DNA of 64,000 nucleotides, taken from assembly GCA_963676415.1 (NCBI GenBank), contig OY781097.1:2046001-2110000 (forward strand), in the 5' to 3' direction. This document shows positions 48,257 through 57,660 of the stretch, one piece after another. Each line of letters starts with the position of its first letter. The first letter of the stretch is position 1. Position numbers and translations under genes: made by a program. Under the pieces are notes generated by a model, which was not told where the DNA came from, did not search any database, and saw only the letters and a program-made list of their open reading frames with translations. The stretch is from G963662905 sp963676415 (lineage in GTDB: Bacteria; Bacteroidota; Bacteroidia; Bacteroidales; WRLA01).

Positions 48257-48264
48257 TAATTTTG
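48257..48264 (+). promoter_or_regulatory. -7 promoter box of the rlmL-like gene
   Basis: TAATTTTG, matching TAnnTTTG, 27 bases before the ATG and just after the SPFH terminator. Confidence 0.5.
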
Positions 48265-48291
48265 TTGCTTCGAATGATTTAATATTTTCCC

Positions 48292-49461
48292 ATGTCCGAA
48301 CTCAATACCTATATCGCCAAAACCTATGCGGGTTTTGAAAATATCCTGCAAAAAGAACTTTTTTCCCTTGGCGCCGAACAGCCCGAAGTAATGGTACGTG
48401 CCGTGCGTTTCAAAGCGGATGTGCCCACATTTTACAACATCCTTTATAAAACGCGCCTCGCTTTGCGGGTTTTACAGGAAATCGGCTTTAAGCGCATCCG
48501 CAATAAAAAGGAGCTTTATGATTTCATGTACGATCAGCCCTGGCATCAGATTTTTCCTATTCGTAAGAATTTTGCCATCGACTGCACGCTCAATTCGGAT
48601 TTGTTCAATCATTCGCATTATGTTAGTTTGCTGATGAAGGATGCTATTGTGGACCGTTTCCGCAAAGAAGAAGGTTATCGTCCTGATGTGGAGCCCAAAT
48701 ATCCTGATGTGCGCATCCAGGGTCATTTGTCGCGCAATAATTTCAGCCTTTTGCTGGATGCCGCGGGCGAGCCACTTTTCAAACGTGGCTACCGCAAACG
48801 AGCCATCGAAGCGCCTTTGAGCGAAGTTTTGGCTGCCGGTTTGGTCGAACTCAGCGGGTGGAAGCCTGATCAGCCTTTTGTAGATCCGATGTGCGGCAGT
48901 GGTACGCTCATCGCCGAAGCATTGATGAAATCCATGAATATGCCGTCCGGTTTTTTCCGTGACGAATTTGCTGTAATGAACTGGTCAGCTTTTGAGCAGG
49001 AAACCTGGGATGAAGTGGTGGAAAAAGCACGCGATGAGGTTTATGAGCCGGAAAGTTATTTCCAGGCTTCGGACAAATCACCTCTGGCCGTACGTTCTGC
49101 CCGCACTAATCTGGCGGTTTTCGAATCGGATGATGCGGTGAGTATCAGTGTGCGCCCGGTTCAGGAATTGACTCCGGTTTGGGAAAATGGGGTTTTGATT
49201 ACCAATCCGCCTTATGGCGAACGTTTGCAGCCCGAAAAACTCGATGAGCTTTACTCAGCTTTGGGCGATACTTTGAAAAAAGGATTTGCCGGCTATACGG
49301 CCTGGATTTTCTCGGGTTATATTCCCGGATTAAAGAAAATCGGCTTGCGTACCAGTGAGCGGCTTCATTTAAAAAACGGCCCTATCGACTGCCGTTATCA
49401 TAAATATGAGCTGTTCCGTGGCAGTGCCAAAGACTCTAAAGCTCAGGAGCAGGATGGCTGA
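48292..49461 (+). CDS. RlmL/UPF0020-type rRNA guanine methyltransferase
   Basis: A 389-residue THUMP-plus-methyltransferase protein, the N-terminal type of RlmL that makes m2G in 23S rRNA. The THUMP region is about 1-160. The Rossmann part has FVDPMCGSGTLIAEAL and the catalytic LITNPPYGERLQ. Its end overlaps the priA start. The RlmK half of E. coli RlmL (m7G) is absent, as in many bacteria. Confidence 0.9.
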   Translation: MSELNTYIAKTYAGFENILQKELFSLGAEQPEVMVRAVRFKADVPTFYNILYKTRLALRVLQEIGFKRIRNKKELYDFMYDQPWHQIFPIRKNFAIDCTLNSDLFNHSHYVSLLMKDAIVDRFRKEEGYRPDVEPKYPDVRIQGHLSRNNFSLLLDAAGEPLFKRGYRKRAIEAPLSEVLAAGLVELSGWKPDQPFVDPMCGSGTLIAEALMKSMNMPSGFFRDEFAVMNWSAFEQETWDEVVEKARDEVYEPESYFQASDKSPLAVRSARTNLAVFESDDAVSISVRPVQELTPVWENGVLITNPPYGERLQPEKLDELYSALGDTLKKGFAGYTAWIFSGYIPGLKKIGLRTSERLHLKNGPIDCRYHKYELFRGSAKDSKAQEQDG

Positions 49462-51931
49462 TCACGACCGGACAATATTTGCTGAAGTGCTGCTGCCCTT
49501 GCCTTTACGGGCAACTTTTACCTACCGTGTGCCACGAAAGCTCACTTCCGGGCTGTATAAAGGCATGCGCGTAGTTGTGCAGTTCGGGCGCAGGAAAATT
49601 TATACCGGCATTGTCCATAGTTTGCACGAAAATCCACCCGAAGAATACGAAGCCAAATATATTTTGTCCATTTTGGACGATTCGGCGGTGGTTACGGAAA
49701 CACAATTGAAATTCTGGGACTGGATGGCCGGTTATTATATGTGTGCGGCAGGCGAAGTGATGAATGCAGCTTTGCCTTCCGGCATGAAGCTGGCATCGGA
49801 AACAAAAATCCTTTTGCATCCTGATTTTAATGGCGATTATACACAACTCAACGACAAAGAGTTTTTGGTTGCCGAAGCGCTGGAAGTAAATCAAATCCTC
49901 ACTCTTACCGAGGTCGCGGGAATTTTGGACCAGGCTACTGTGATGCCGTTGATCAAAGCATTGATCATGAAAAATGTGGTCATCGCCGAAGAGGAACTCA
50001 AAGAAAAATACAAGCCCAAAACCGAGAGCTGGCTTAGGCTGCATGCTGATTATGAGGACGAAGAAAAAATGCGTGTACTTTTTGACCAGCTCGAAAAACG
50101 TGCGTTCCGGCAGCTGGAAGCTTTGATGAAATTTTTGCAACTGAGTGGGGAAAAAGAATTGAAAGAATGTAAAAAAACGGATCTTTCGGCAGCTTTGGAT
50201 GGGAATTCCTCAGGCATTTCGGGTTTGATTAAAAAAGAAGTCCTTTTAGAGGAAGTGCGCGAAGTGAGCCGCTTAGAGCGTTTTGCAAACAAGGCTCATC
50301 CCGATGAGATACAATTAAATGAAGAACAATCGGCTGCATTTGCATTGATGCAGGAGGTGCTGGAAGAGAAAAAGCCGGTTTTGCTGCATGGCGTTACAGG
50401 AAGCGGAAAAACGGAAATCTACATAAAACTGATTCAACAAGCGCTCAATCGCGGGGAACAAGTATTGTATTTATTGCCTGAGATTGCTTTAACAGCTCAG
50501 ATTATAAATCGTTTACGGAAGTTTTTCGGCGAACAGGTGGCCGTGTATCATTCGCGTTATAACGAAATGGAGCGCGTGGAAATATGGAATACGCTTCTGG
50601 CTCCCGATGGCCGTTTCAAAATTATAATCGGGGCGCGCTCTTCGGTCTTTTTGCCTTTTACCAATCTGGGGCTTGTTATTGTTGATGAAGAGCACGACAG
50701 CAGTTTCCGGCAGCATGACCCGGCACCGCGCTATAATGCCCGCGATTCGGCAGTGGTTCTGGCCAAACTTTTCGATGCTAAAGTAGTGATGGGTTCGGCA
50801 ACTCCTGCGATGGAAACCTATTACAATGTTTCGGCAGGGAAATATGGGCTGGCAACACTGAGCAAGCGCTATGGCGATGTCCATCTCCCTGAAATCCAGA
50901 TTGCCGATTTGAAAGAGGAGCAAAAACAGGGCAAAATGCATTCACATTTCAGCAGCCTGCTGATTAATTCAATGAAAGAAGCACTGGAGCAGAAACAACA
51001 GATTATCTTGTTTCAAAACCGGCGCGGTTTCTCACTGAGGCTTGAATGCCAGTCATGTGGCTGGGTGCCGGAATGCAAAAGCTGCGATGTGAGCTTGGTA
51101 TATCACAAAGGACGTGGCCATTTGCGCTGCCACTACTGCGGATATACCAAAACCATTCCCGACCGTTGTCCCAATTGTAACGGAACATCGCTGAAAATGA
51201 TGGGCTTCGGCACCGAGAAAGTAGAAGAGGAACTGCAAATTATATTTCCTGATGCTGTTTTTGCGCGCATGGATCTGGATACCACACGCAATAAAAATAG
51301 TTATTACAGCATCATCAGCGATTTTGAAGAAGGTAAAACCGATATACTTGTTGGTACGCAAATGGTTACCAAAGGTCTTGATTTTGATAATGTGGGTTTG
51401 GTGGGCGTGCTCAATGCCGACAGTATGATCAATTATCCCGATTTCCGTTCTTTTGAGCGTTCGTATCAAATGCTGGCACAGGTTAGCGGCCGGGCCGGAA
51501 GGAAAAAGAAAAGAGGAAAAGTGGTCATTCAAAGCCGGAAGCCTTATCATGCTGTGTTGCGCTACGTGATGGAAAACCGTTATAACGACATGTTGCAGAG
51601 TCAGCTGCAGGAGCGCCAACGCTTTCATTATCCGCCTTATTTTCGATTGATATTGATTACGGTACGACATAAAGACCAGGAAGTTACGCAGGCTGCGGCT
51701 TATGAGTTCGGGCAGATGTTGCGAACCCGACTTGGCGATCGTTTGCTGGGGCCCGAATATCCGCTGGTGGGACGAGTACGTAATCAATACCGTATGCAGC
51801 TCATGGTGAAAATGGAGCATGGAATCTCTTTTAAAGCAGTTAAAAAATATATCCTCGAATGCACCGGCAATTTCAAACTCAACAGCGAAAACAAGGCCGC
51901 ACAGATTATCTTCGAAGTGGATCCGCTTTGA
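49454..51931 (+). CDS. priA: Primosomal protein N' (replication restart helicase PriA)
   Basis: An 825-residue PriA. The N-terminal DNA-binding domain starts IFAEVLLPLPLRATFTYRVP. Walker A is LLHGVTGSGKTEIY and motif II is VDEEHDSSFRQHD. The zinc region has paired cysteines in CQSCGWVPECKSCDV and CHYCGYTKTIPDRCPNC. Motifs V and VI are GTQMVTKGLDFDNV and QVSGRAGRKKKRGK. Restarts stalled forks. ATG 49454 overlaps the methyltransferase stop by 8 bases. Ends convergent with the DUF4143 ATPase, 12 bases away. Confidence 0.94.
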   Translation: MADHDRTIFAEVLLPLPLRATFTYRVPRKLTSGLYKGMRVVVQFGRRKIYTGIVHSLHENPPEEYEAKYILSILDDSAVVTETQLKFWDWMAGYYMCAAGEVMNAALPSGMKLASETKILLHPDFNGDYTQLNDKEFLVAEALEVNQILTLTEVAGILDQATVMPLIKALIMKNVVIAEEELKEKYKPKTESWLRLHADYEDEEKMRVLFDQLEKRAFRQLEALMKFLQLSGEKELKECKKTDLSAALDGNSSGISGLIKKEVLLEEVREVSRLERFANKAHPDEIQLNEEQSAAFALMQEVLEEKKPVLLHGVTGSGKTEIYIKLIQQALNRGEQVLYLLPEIALTAQIINRLRKFFGEQVAVYHSRYNEMERVEIWNTLLAPDGRFKIIIGARSSVFLPFTNLGLVIVDEEHDSSFRQHDPAPRYNARDSAVVLAKLFDAKVVMGSATPAMETYYNVSAGKYGLATLSKRYGDVHLPEIQIADLKEEQKQGKMHSHFSSLLINSMKEALEQKQQIILFQNRRGFSLRLECQSCGWVPECKSCDVSLVYHKGRGHLRCHYCGYTKTIPDRCPNCNGTSLKMMGFGTEKVEEELQIIFPDAVFARMDLDTTRNKNSYYSIISDFEEGKTDILVGTQMVTKGLDFDNVGLVGVLNADSMINYPDFRSFERSYQMLAQVSGRAGRKKKRGKVVIQSRKPYHAVLRYVMENRYNDMLQSQLQERQRFHYPPYFRLILITVRHKDQEVTQAAAYEFGQMLRTRLGDRLLGPEYPLVGRVRNQYRMQLMVKMEHGISFKAVKKYILECTGNFKLNSENKAAQIIFEVDPL

Positions 51932-51943
51932 TAGTTGGCTTTT

Positions 51944-53257
51944 TTAACTTATCTGAAAAATATTCTTTACCGCATAAACAGGGAAAACCATAATGTTGTT
52001 GTAAGCGCTGAAATTTTCCATAGAGCAGCGTATCCCAAAAGGTGTTTTTTTCTCTTTTAAGTACTGGTTCAGGCTTTGCATTTTTCCGCTTGTTCCTGAT
52101 TTTACTTCAATGGGATATATTTTCATATCATTTTGGATTATATAATCAACTTCTGCGCTGGCTCCTTTTTTTTCTCTTTGCCAGAAAAACAGCCTGGCTG
52201 GCTGATAAGGGCTCTGGTATTTAATAAACTCAAGGCCAACAAATTGTTCTGTGATATTTCCTTTGTTGGGAAGGAGGAAATCATCATTAAATATTTGTTT
52301 GGTGAGCTCCAGGCCGGCAATACGCTGCATGATTCCGTGATCAAACAAAATCAGCTTAAAACGCTTTGGATTAATGCCGGCTCCTAAGGGCGGGCTCACA
52401 GCTGATGTATGTATGATCCGGTGTATCAGCCCGGCTTTTTCCAGAAGGTCGGCGGCTTCTTTTAGTTGAGGGTAGTTATTTTGCCCATCAACTTTTGAGT
52501 AAATAAATTTGCCGCCAGTCTGATATACAACCGCATCAAATACATCCCGAATGCGATTGGCGGGGACTTTTTGCTTGTATTTTGTGAAGTCGTCCATGAA
52601 GCCGTTTATCAATGTGTCAAGATTTCTTTGGCTTTGCAGGAGATCCTGATGCTCGATAAAAGAACGCACCACCTCAGGCATGCCGCCAATCAGCATGAAG
52701 ATTTTATATTGATCCAATAATCGTTTGTGAAATGCTTCATTTAAAGGGTTTTCCGGTTTAGATTGGTTTCGGATTTCCAAAATGGCTTCCTGATTATTGG
52801 CCAAAAGGAATTCGTCGAAAGACATGGGATACAAATACAAGGATTCAATTCTGCCCACACCAAATGAGGATATTTCTTCCATGGCAAATTCAAGTAATGA
52901 GCCGGCTCCGATTAGGTGCAGATTTGGGCGTTGTTCGTAAAAGAACCGTAAGGACGAGATCGCCGGAATGCAGGATTGTATTTCATCGAAAAATAATAGC
53001 GTTTCGCCATCAACAATGGGTGTGGAATACCATGCCGATAGCTTCAGGCAAATCTCATCAGCTTTCAGGTTTTCACCAAAAAAACCGTGGATCTGTTTAT
53101 CAGATTCAAAATTAATTTCAATAAAATATTTGAAGTTTTTGCCCAATTCGCGGATCGAATAAGTTTTCCCAACCTGACGTGCTCCCCTGAGAAGGAGTGG
53201 TTTGCGTTTTGATTTTTGTTTCCAAATATTTAATTCAGATTCAATAAAACGTTTCAT
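51944..53257 (-). CDS. AAA ATPase with DUF4143 domain
   Basis: A 437-residue protein. Walker A is LLLRGARQVGKTYSI (22-36) and Walker B is ETLLFFDEIQSCIPA. The C-terminal DUF4143 domain is nuclease-like: EQFVGLEFIKYQ, then LFFWQREKKGASAEVDYIIQN and the KSGTSGKMQSL motif with IYPIEVKSG. Families of this kind occur in many Bacteroidota and archaea with no known function. The upstream region bears three 33-bp tandem repeats and a -7 box, which suggests self-regulation. Confidence 0.85.
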   Translation of the reverse strand: MKRFIESELNIWKQKSKRKPLLLRGARQVGKTYSIRELGKNFKYFIEINFESDKQIHGFFGENLKADEICLKLSAWYSTPIVDGETLLFFDEIQSCIPAISSLRFFYEQRPNLHLIGAGSLLEFAMEEISSFGVGRIESLYLYPMSFDEFLLANNQEAILEIRNQSKPENPLNEAFHKRLLDQYKIFMLIGGMPEVVRSFIEHQDLLQSQRNLDTLINGFMDDFTKYKQKVPANRIRDVFDAVVYQTGGKFIYSKVDGQNNYPQLKEAADLLEKAGLIHRIIHTSAVSPPLGAGINPKRFKLILFDHGIMQRIAGLELTKQIFNDDFLLPNKGNITEQFVGLEFIKYQSPYQPARLFFWQREKKGASAEVDYIIQNDMKIYPIEVKSGTSGKMQSLNQYLKEKKTPFGIRCSMENFSAYNNIMVFPVYAVKNIFQIS

Positions 53258-53282
53258 TTTTACAAGTATTTGTGTGTCAGGA

Positions 53283-53290
53283 CAAAAATA
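53283..53290 (-). promoter_or_regulatory. -7 promoter box of the DUF4143 ATPase gene
   Basis: Minus strand TATTTTTG fits TAnnTTTG and lies 25 bases before the ATG. The first 33-bp repeat lies just upstream and holds a TTG (53314-53316) near the -33 position, with a spacer of 23 bases. Confidence 0.5.
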
Positions 53291-53301
53291 CTAATAATTT
53301 T

Positions 53302-53386
53302 AAAAAGTAGGGGCAAGTTTAGTATGGTTTTTTTAAAAAGTAGGGGCAAGATTAGTTTGATTTTTTTAAAAAGTAGGGGCAAGTTT
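53302..53386. repeat. 33-bp tandem repeats upstream of the DUF4143 ATPase
   Basis: Units start at 53302, 53335 and 53368 with exact 33-base period; the third is partial (19 bases). The shared core is AAAAAGTAGGGGCAAG, read as CTTGCCCCTACTTTTT in the direction of the gene. The period being three helical turns suits a repeated protein-binding site. Read on the plus strand the units also stay in one frame (11 residues each), but there is no start codon, so coding is unlikely. Confidence 0.85.
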
Positions 53387-53397
53387 ATAAAATGAGT

Positions 53398-53432
53398 AAA
53401 AAATTAGCCGCACCAAATTTTCTGGCACGGCT
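53398..53432 (-). terminator. Terminator of the glutathione peroxidase gene
   Basis: On the minus strand stem AGCCGTGCCA pairs with TGGTGCGGCT (two G-U pairs), loop GAAAATT, then AATTTTTT. It keeps the peroxidase transcript out of the DUF4143 promoter. Confidence 0.8.
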
Positions 53433-53455
53433 TAAAATAGCTTCATTAGTTATCT

Positions 53456-53986
53456 CTACGACTCAATCCATTCAATGATTTCATCATCATCGGGTTTTGT
53501 TCTCGGCGAAAAGGTTTTAATAAGATTTCCTTCCTCGTCAATCAGGAATTTCTGAAAATTCCATTGAATTTCGGTGTCCAGAACTCCGTTTTTGTCTTTT
53601 TGAGTGAGCCATTGATAAATGGGATGTATGTCATCGCCATTTACCGATATTTTGGTCATCATCGGGAAGGTGACACCATAATTGGTACTGCAAAATGTTT
53701 TGATTTCTTCATTCGTTCCAGGTTCCTGCCCCATAAAATTATTGGCCGGAAATGCCACAATTTCAAAATCATCGCCGCCATATTTTTCATAAACTGCCTG
53801 CAATTGTTCGTACTGCGGTGTTAATCCACATTTCGAGGCAACATTTACAACCATTACTTTTTTGCCTTTGAGGCTTTCCATCGAAAATTCTTTACCATTG
53901 ATATCTTCAACCGTAAATCCATAAAATCCTTGTGCGCCAGCAATTAGCGGCATCATTATGATCAAACTGAGCATTTTTCTCATCAT
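53456..53986 (-). CDS. Exported glutathione peroxidase-family protein
   Basis: A 176-residue thioredoxin-fold peroxidase with a short hydrophobic N-terminus (MLSLIIMMPLIAGA), probably exported. The peroxidatic Cys is in VNVASKCGLTPQY (C53), the helper Gln in NNFMGQEPG (Q87) and the Trp-Asn in TEIQWNFQKFL. The usual FPCNQF reads FPANNF, so the resolving Cys is Ala (A81). Another Cys (C99, in KTFCSTNYG) might take over. Bacterial members normally use thioredoxin, not glutathione. Monocistronic. Confidence 0.87.
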   Translation of the reverse strand: MMRKMLSLIIMMPLIAGAQGFYGFTVEDINGKEFSMESLKGKKVMVVNVASKCGLTPQYEQLQAVYEKYGGDDFEIVAFPANNFMGQEPGTNEEIKTFCSTNYGVTFPMMTKISVNGDDIHPIYQWLTQKDKNGVLDTEIQWNFQKFLIDEEGNLIKTFSPRTKPDDDEIIEWIES

Positions 53987-54139
53987 TATTATCCTTATTA
54001 AGCTTTTTGAAGAAACAAAGATGCTGTAGTTTTGTTGCTTCTTTTGATTTAAGGAATCGTCGTCAAAAATATTTGAGTAGTCCGGGCTTGAAACTCCACC
54101 CAGTGGTTTTGGAAATGTTAAATTTAAAAATTCATTATA

Positions 54140-55420
54140 ATGAAAAGAATTATTTTTTTTCTGTTGTTTAGTGCTTTTCTCTCCTTGCAGTTAAGTGCAC
54201 AAATGATGTCCGACAGTGCCGTTATGGGCAATGGCTATGCCAATGATGTTTATTTTGATTTCGGACTTGAGGCCGAATTTACCGCAGATCGCGGTGAATG
54301 GGATATTGCTTTTTCTACGGATGTTATGAGTATCAGTGTTCTGGCCAACGATGGTGCAGGCATTGAGGTTTATGCCTACAATAAAGGCAATGCAACGGAA
54401 TCCTGGTTAAACATTGATACCACGGGTATGGAGCGCAAGATGCTCTATAACAGTGATACTTCCTGGGAATACGGCGCTTTTGTGCGCAATATCATTCCCG
54501 GCGACCAGTTTGATTACGGCTGGGGACGCTACAATATCAACAACCATAAAATTACAGGCGACAGTGTTTTTGTGATGAAACTTCAGGACGAAAGCTGGAT
54601 ACAGTTTAGGATTGTGGAGAAAAATGCTCCGGCAAATGCCTGGGTTTTTAAATATGCAAATCTGGATGGCAGCAATGAGCAAGAAGTGAATTTGGAAGCC
54701 AATGAATTTTCGGAGCTGAATTTTATAGGCTTTTCTTTTGAAAGCGGCGAATTTATTGAGCACGAACCGCTGAAAACAGCCTGGGATATTCAGTTTACCA
54801 AATATATGGCGCCGGTATTTATGGGGCCAACACCTGTGCCTTATCCGGTTACAGGCGTTTTAGCGGCGCCGGGCACTCGGATGATTGCTGTTCGTGAAAG
54901 CGGAATGGATCAGGCGGGCTTCGAAACTTATAACGAAAATGATTTTATGGCCAACCGTGCCGGGATTGGCTACGACTGGAAAGCTACTGAAGGAATGCCT
55001 CCGGTTTATGTGATGATAGATACGGTGATGTATTTTGTGGAAGATGCCGAAGGTTCGGTCTTTAAAATTTATTTCACCAATTTTGAAAGCGGCCTTTCCG
55101 GTGATGGTAAAATCTGGTTTAATTATAAAAAACTACACGATGCCAGCTCGATTAACGATATGGCGCAATTAAATGTTTTTGAGGTATTTCCAAATCCGGC
55201 AATGGATAAGCTGAGCCTGGTGCTTGATGCTGATAATGCAGGAAAGATTCGTGTGGAACTGCTTAACCTGAATGGCCAGGTGGTCATCTCAAAAGATGTG
55301 TATGTCAATTCATTGATGAAGCATGAAATTGACATAAGTACTCTGTCTCCTGCTGTTTATGTGCTTCAGATAACCGCCGAAGACGGAAGCAGCATGAGCA
55401 AAAAGGTGGTTCACAGATAA
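54140..55420 (+). CDS. HmuY-like protein with type IX secretion sorting domain
   Basis: A 426-residue exported protein with signal peptide (IIFFLLFSAFLSLQLSA). Two beta-rich halves each carry the HmuY-like W-D-x-x-F pattern: GEWDIAFSTDV (near 54) and TAWDIQFTKYM (near 214). The last 80 residues are a T9SS type A sorting domain (VFPNPAMDKLSLVLDADN to the basic end KKVVHR). It would be secreted and anchored at the cell surface. Its position directly before a TonB receptor and a second HmuY-like protein points to haem or porphyrin capture. The haem ligands cannot be fixed by eye. Starts the three-gene operon. Confidence 0.78.
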   Translation: MKRIIFFLLFSAFLSLQLSAQMMSDSAVMGNGYANDVYFDFGLEAEFTADRGEWDIAFSTDVMSISVLANDGAGIEVYAYNKGNATESWLNIDTTGMERKMLYNSDTSWEYGAFVRNIIPGDQFDYGWGRYNINNHKITGDSVFVMKLQDESWIQFRIVEKNAPANAWVFKYANLDGSNEQEVNLEANEFSELNFIGFSFESGEFIEHEPLKTAWDIQFTKYMAPVFMGPTPVPYPVTGVLAAPGTRMIAVRESGMDQAGFETYNENDFMANRAGIGYDWKATEGMPPVYVMIDTVMYFVEDAEGSVFKIYFTNFESGLSGDGKIWFNYKKLHDASSINDMAQLNVFEVFPNPAMDKLSLVLDADNAGKIRVELLNLNGQVVISKDVYVNSLMKHEIDISTLSPAVYVLQITAEDGSSMSKKVVHR

Positions 55421-55437
55421 TAATCTAAGGGGGAAGA

Positions 55438-57660
55438 ATGATAATCAGGTCCCTGATCTTTTTGATGGTATTTTTGCCGGGATTTGCAGCAATTGCGCAA
55501 AACAAAGTGTTTGTGCTTGATGCAGTTTCCGGCAATCCCGTTCCTTATGCAAATGTGCGTATTGATCCGCTCGAAAACCACCGTAAAACACTGCAGACAA
55601 TTACTTCGGAAGTTGGCACTTTTGAACATCCTTATTCGGGTTTGATTCTGCTTTCCATTTCCCATATTTCCTATGAATGCTTCAGGGATACCATTAATGC
55701 CGGTGAAATTCAAAAAATCCTACTGAAACCGGTAGCCATAAATATGGATCAGGTGTCGGTCAGTGCGCAGATTTTACAGCGTCCGCGCGATAAATCAATC
55801 TATAAAGTGGATTTGATCAAACGTGATTTGATTCAAAAAAAAGCAGCCAATGATCTGGGCGAACTTTTAAAAAGCGAAACCAATATCCGTATTGAACAGG
55901 ATGCCAGTTTGGGCAGTAAACTCAGTATACAGGGTCTTGGTGGTGAGCATGTTAAGATTTTGGTTGATGGTGTGCCGGTAAACGGGCGTATGGATGGAAA
56001 TATTGATTTGGGTCAGTTGAACCTTGCTCAGGCCGAACAGGTGGAAGTGGTTCAGGGACCAATGTCGGTGATTTATGGCAGCAATGCACTTGCCGGAGCA
56101 GTAAATATTATAACGCGCCGAAACGCTTTGCACAAGCTCGAAGCCGGAGCGCAGGCGTATTTTGAATCGGTTGGCGTTTACAATGCCAATGCCTGGGCGG
56201 CTTTGCGTAACGGAAACAGCCATTTCAGATTGACGGCAGGACGGAATTTTTTCGGGGGCTGGGATCCCCTGGGCGATGTGCGCGATCAACAGTGGAAACC
56301 GAAACGCCAGGTTCTCGGAGATGCTCATTATGCCTATCACCACGGCAAAATCAATCTGAATTTGTCGCTTTCGGCATTTAATGAAGAGCTGCGCGATAAA
56401 GGAAAACCTGTTCCGCCCTATGAGGAAGAAGCTTTTGATTCCTACTATTTTACAAACAGGCTTCGTTCATCAGCCGACATCAAATATAAAATCAGTGATA
56501 TCCGCTCCCTGAAAATGCTCACGGCAGTTTCTTTTTACGAGCGCAGGAAAGAAAGTTGGTACAAGGATTTGGTTGATTTAACGGAAATTACGCTCAGCGG
56601 CGAATACGATCGTGATACCACAAAGTTTACCGATTATACCTTCCGGTTTTTGTATAACCGTGGCGATACCGCACAAAAACTCAACTACCAGCTTGGGCTG
56701 GATTTTTCTTATGAAGAAGGTAATGGCAAGCGGATTCTCAACAATGACCAGAATATAGGCGATTATGCGCTTTTCCTGAACCTCAATTACAGGCCCTGTC
56801 CTTATTTTGAGATACAGCCCGGGCTGAGGATTGCCTACAATTCGCAATACGATGCCCCGCTGGTTTATTCGTTCAATACGGCCTGGAACATCATTGATCC
56901 GCTGCGATTGCGTTTGAGTTACGCCCGCGGTTTTCGTGCCCCGGGCTTGAAAGAGCTTTATTTGAATTTTGTTGATGTGAACCACAATATCATCGGAAAT
57001 CCGGACCTCAAAGCGGAGAATTCCGTGAATATTCAGGGCGGACTGGAGTATCATACAGACAAACAACGGCTTTTGAAACGCGCATCATTAAATTTTTTCT
57101 ATAATGATGTGGATGATTTGATTCATTTGGGGCAATTGGATGATGAAGTTTATACCTACATCAATCTTGATGAATTTAAGAGCCTCGGAACAAACCTGAA
57201 ATTGAATTTGCAGCCTTTTACTGATTTGAGTGCAAATATCGGTGGCGGAATTACCGCGCAAAAAAGCAATTCCAAAACACAAAATGCTGCGGATATTGAT
57301 TATCTGGTTTCACCGGAAATCAGTGCGTCTTTGGACTATAATATATTGAAAGATAGGCTGATGCTTGCGGTTTTTTATAAATACAACGGTAAGCTGCCAC
57401 AATACATTTTGAATGATAACAATGAAGTGGAGCGCAGTGAGCTGGATGATTATCAAATGATGGATATCAGCCTGAACCTGCCGTTTTTGGAAAAACGTGT
57501 GCAATTGAGCTGTGGCGTCAAGAATCTTTTTGATGTGCAGGATGTTTCGGTAAGTGGAGCAGCCGGTGGCGGTGTGCACTCATCGGCTTCTTCTGCAAAC
57601 CCTGTAGGCTGGGGCAGGAGCTATTTTGCGCGTCTGACTTTTAAAGTTTATAAGCAATGA
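55438..57660 (+). CDS. TonB-dependent outer-membrane receptor (haem-type)
   Basis: A 740-residue receptor. Signal peptide at 1-21 (LIFLMVFLPGFAAIA), then a carboxypeptidase-D regulatory-like domain (about 25-105), a plug (about 130-225: IQGLGGEHVKILVDGVP, then EVVQGPMSVIYGSNALAGAV) and a 22-strand-type barrel ending RLTFKVYKQ. The plug is intact and TonB-dependent uptake is likely. Flanked on both sides by HmuY-like proteins and overlapping the downstream one by 4 bases (ATGA), it is best read as a haem or porphyrin receptor of the HmuR kind; a metal-chelate substrate remains possible. Confidence 0.85.
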   Translation: MIIRSLIFLMVFLPGFAAIAQNKVFVLDAVSGNPVPYANVRIDPLENHRKTLQTITSEVGTFEHPYSGLILLSISHISYECFRDTINAGEIQKILLKPVAINMDQVSVSAQILQRPRDKSIYKVDLIKRDLIQKKAANDLGELLKSETNIRIEQDASLGSKLSIQGLGGEHVKILVDGVPVNGRMDGNIDLGQLNLAQAEQVEVVQGPMSVIYGSNALAGAVNIITRRNALHKLEAGAQAYFESVGVYNANAWAALRNGNSHFRLTAGRNFFGGWDPLGDVRDQQWKPKRQVLGDAHYAYHHGKINLNLSLSAFNEELRDKGKPVPPYEEEAFDSYYFTNRLRSSADIKYKISDIRSLKMLTAVSFYERRKESWYKDLVDLTEITLSGEYDRDTTKFTDYTFRFLYNRGDTAQKLNYQLGLDFSYEEGNGKRILNNDQNIGDYALFLNLNYRPCPYFEIQPGLRIAYNSQYDAPLVYSFNTAWNIIDPLRLRLSYARGFRAPGLKELYLNFVDVNHNIIGNPDLKAENSVNIQGGLEYHTDKQRLLKRASLNFFYNDVDDLIHLGQLDDEVYTYINLDEFKSLGTNLKLNLQPFTDLSANIGGGITAQKSNSKTQNAADIDYLVSPEISASLDYNILKDRLMLAVFYKYNGKLPQYILNDNNEVERSELDDYQMMDISLNLPFLEKRVQLSCGVKNLFDVQDVSVSGAAGGGVHSSASSANPVGWGRSYFARLTFKVYKQ

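Noticed and set aside
51053..51820. A 255-codon minus-strand frame
   Set aside because: Antisense to the zinc and helicase motifs of PriA; no own motifs.
53302..53386. CRISPR array
   Set aside because: The repeats are directly adjacent with no unique spacers, only three units and no cas genes.
53302..53394. Short protein with 11-residue repeats
   Set aside because: The plus-strand repeats stay in frame, but no start codon or further conserved sequence exists. The period is explained better by DNA binding.
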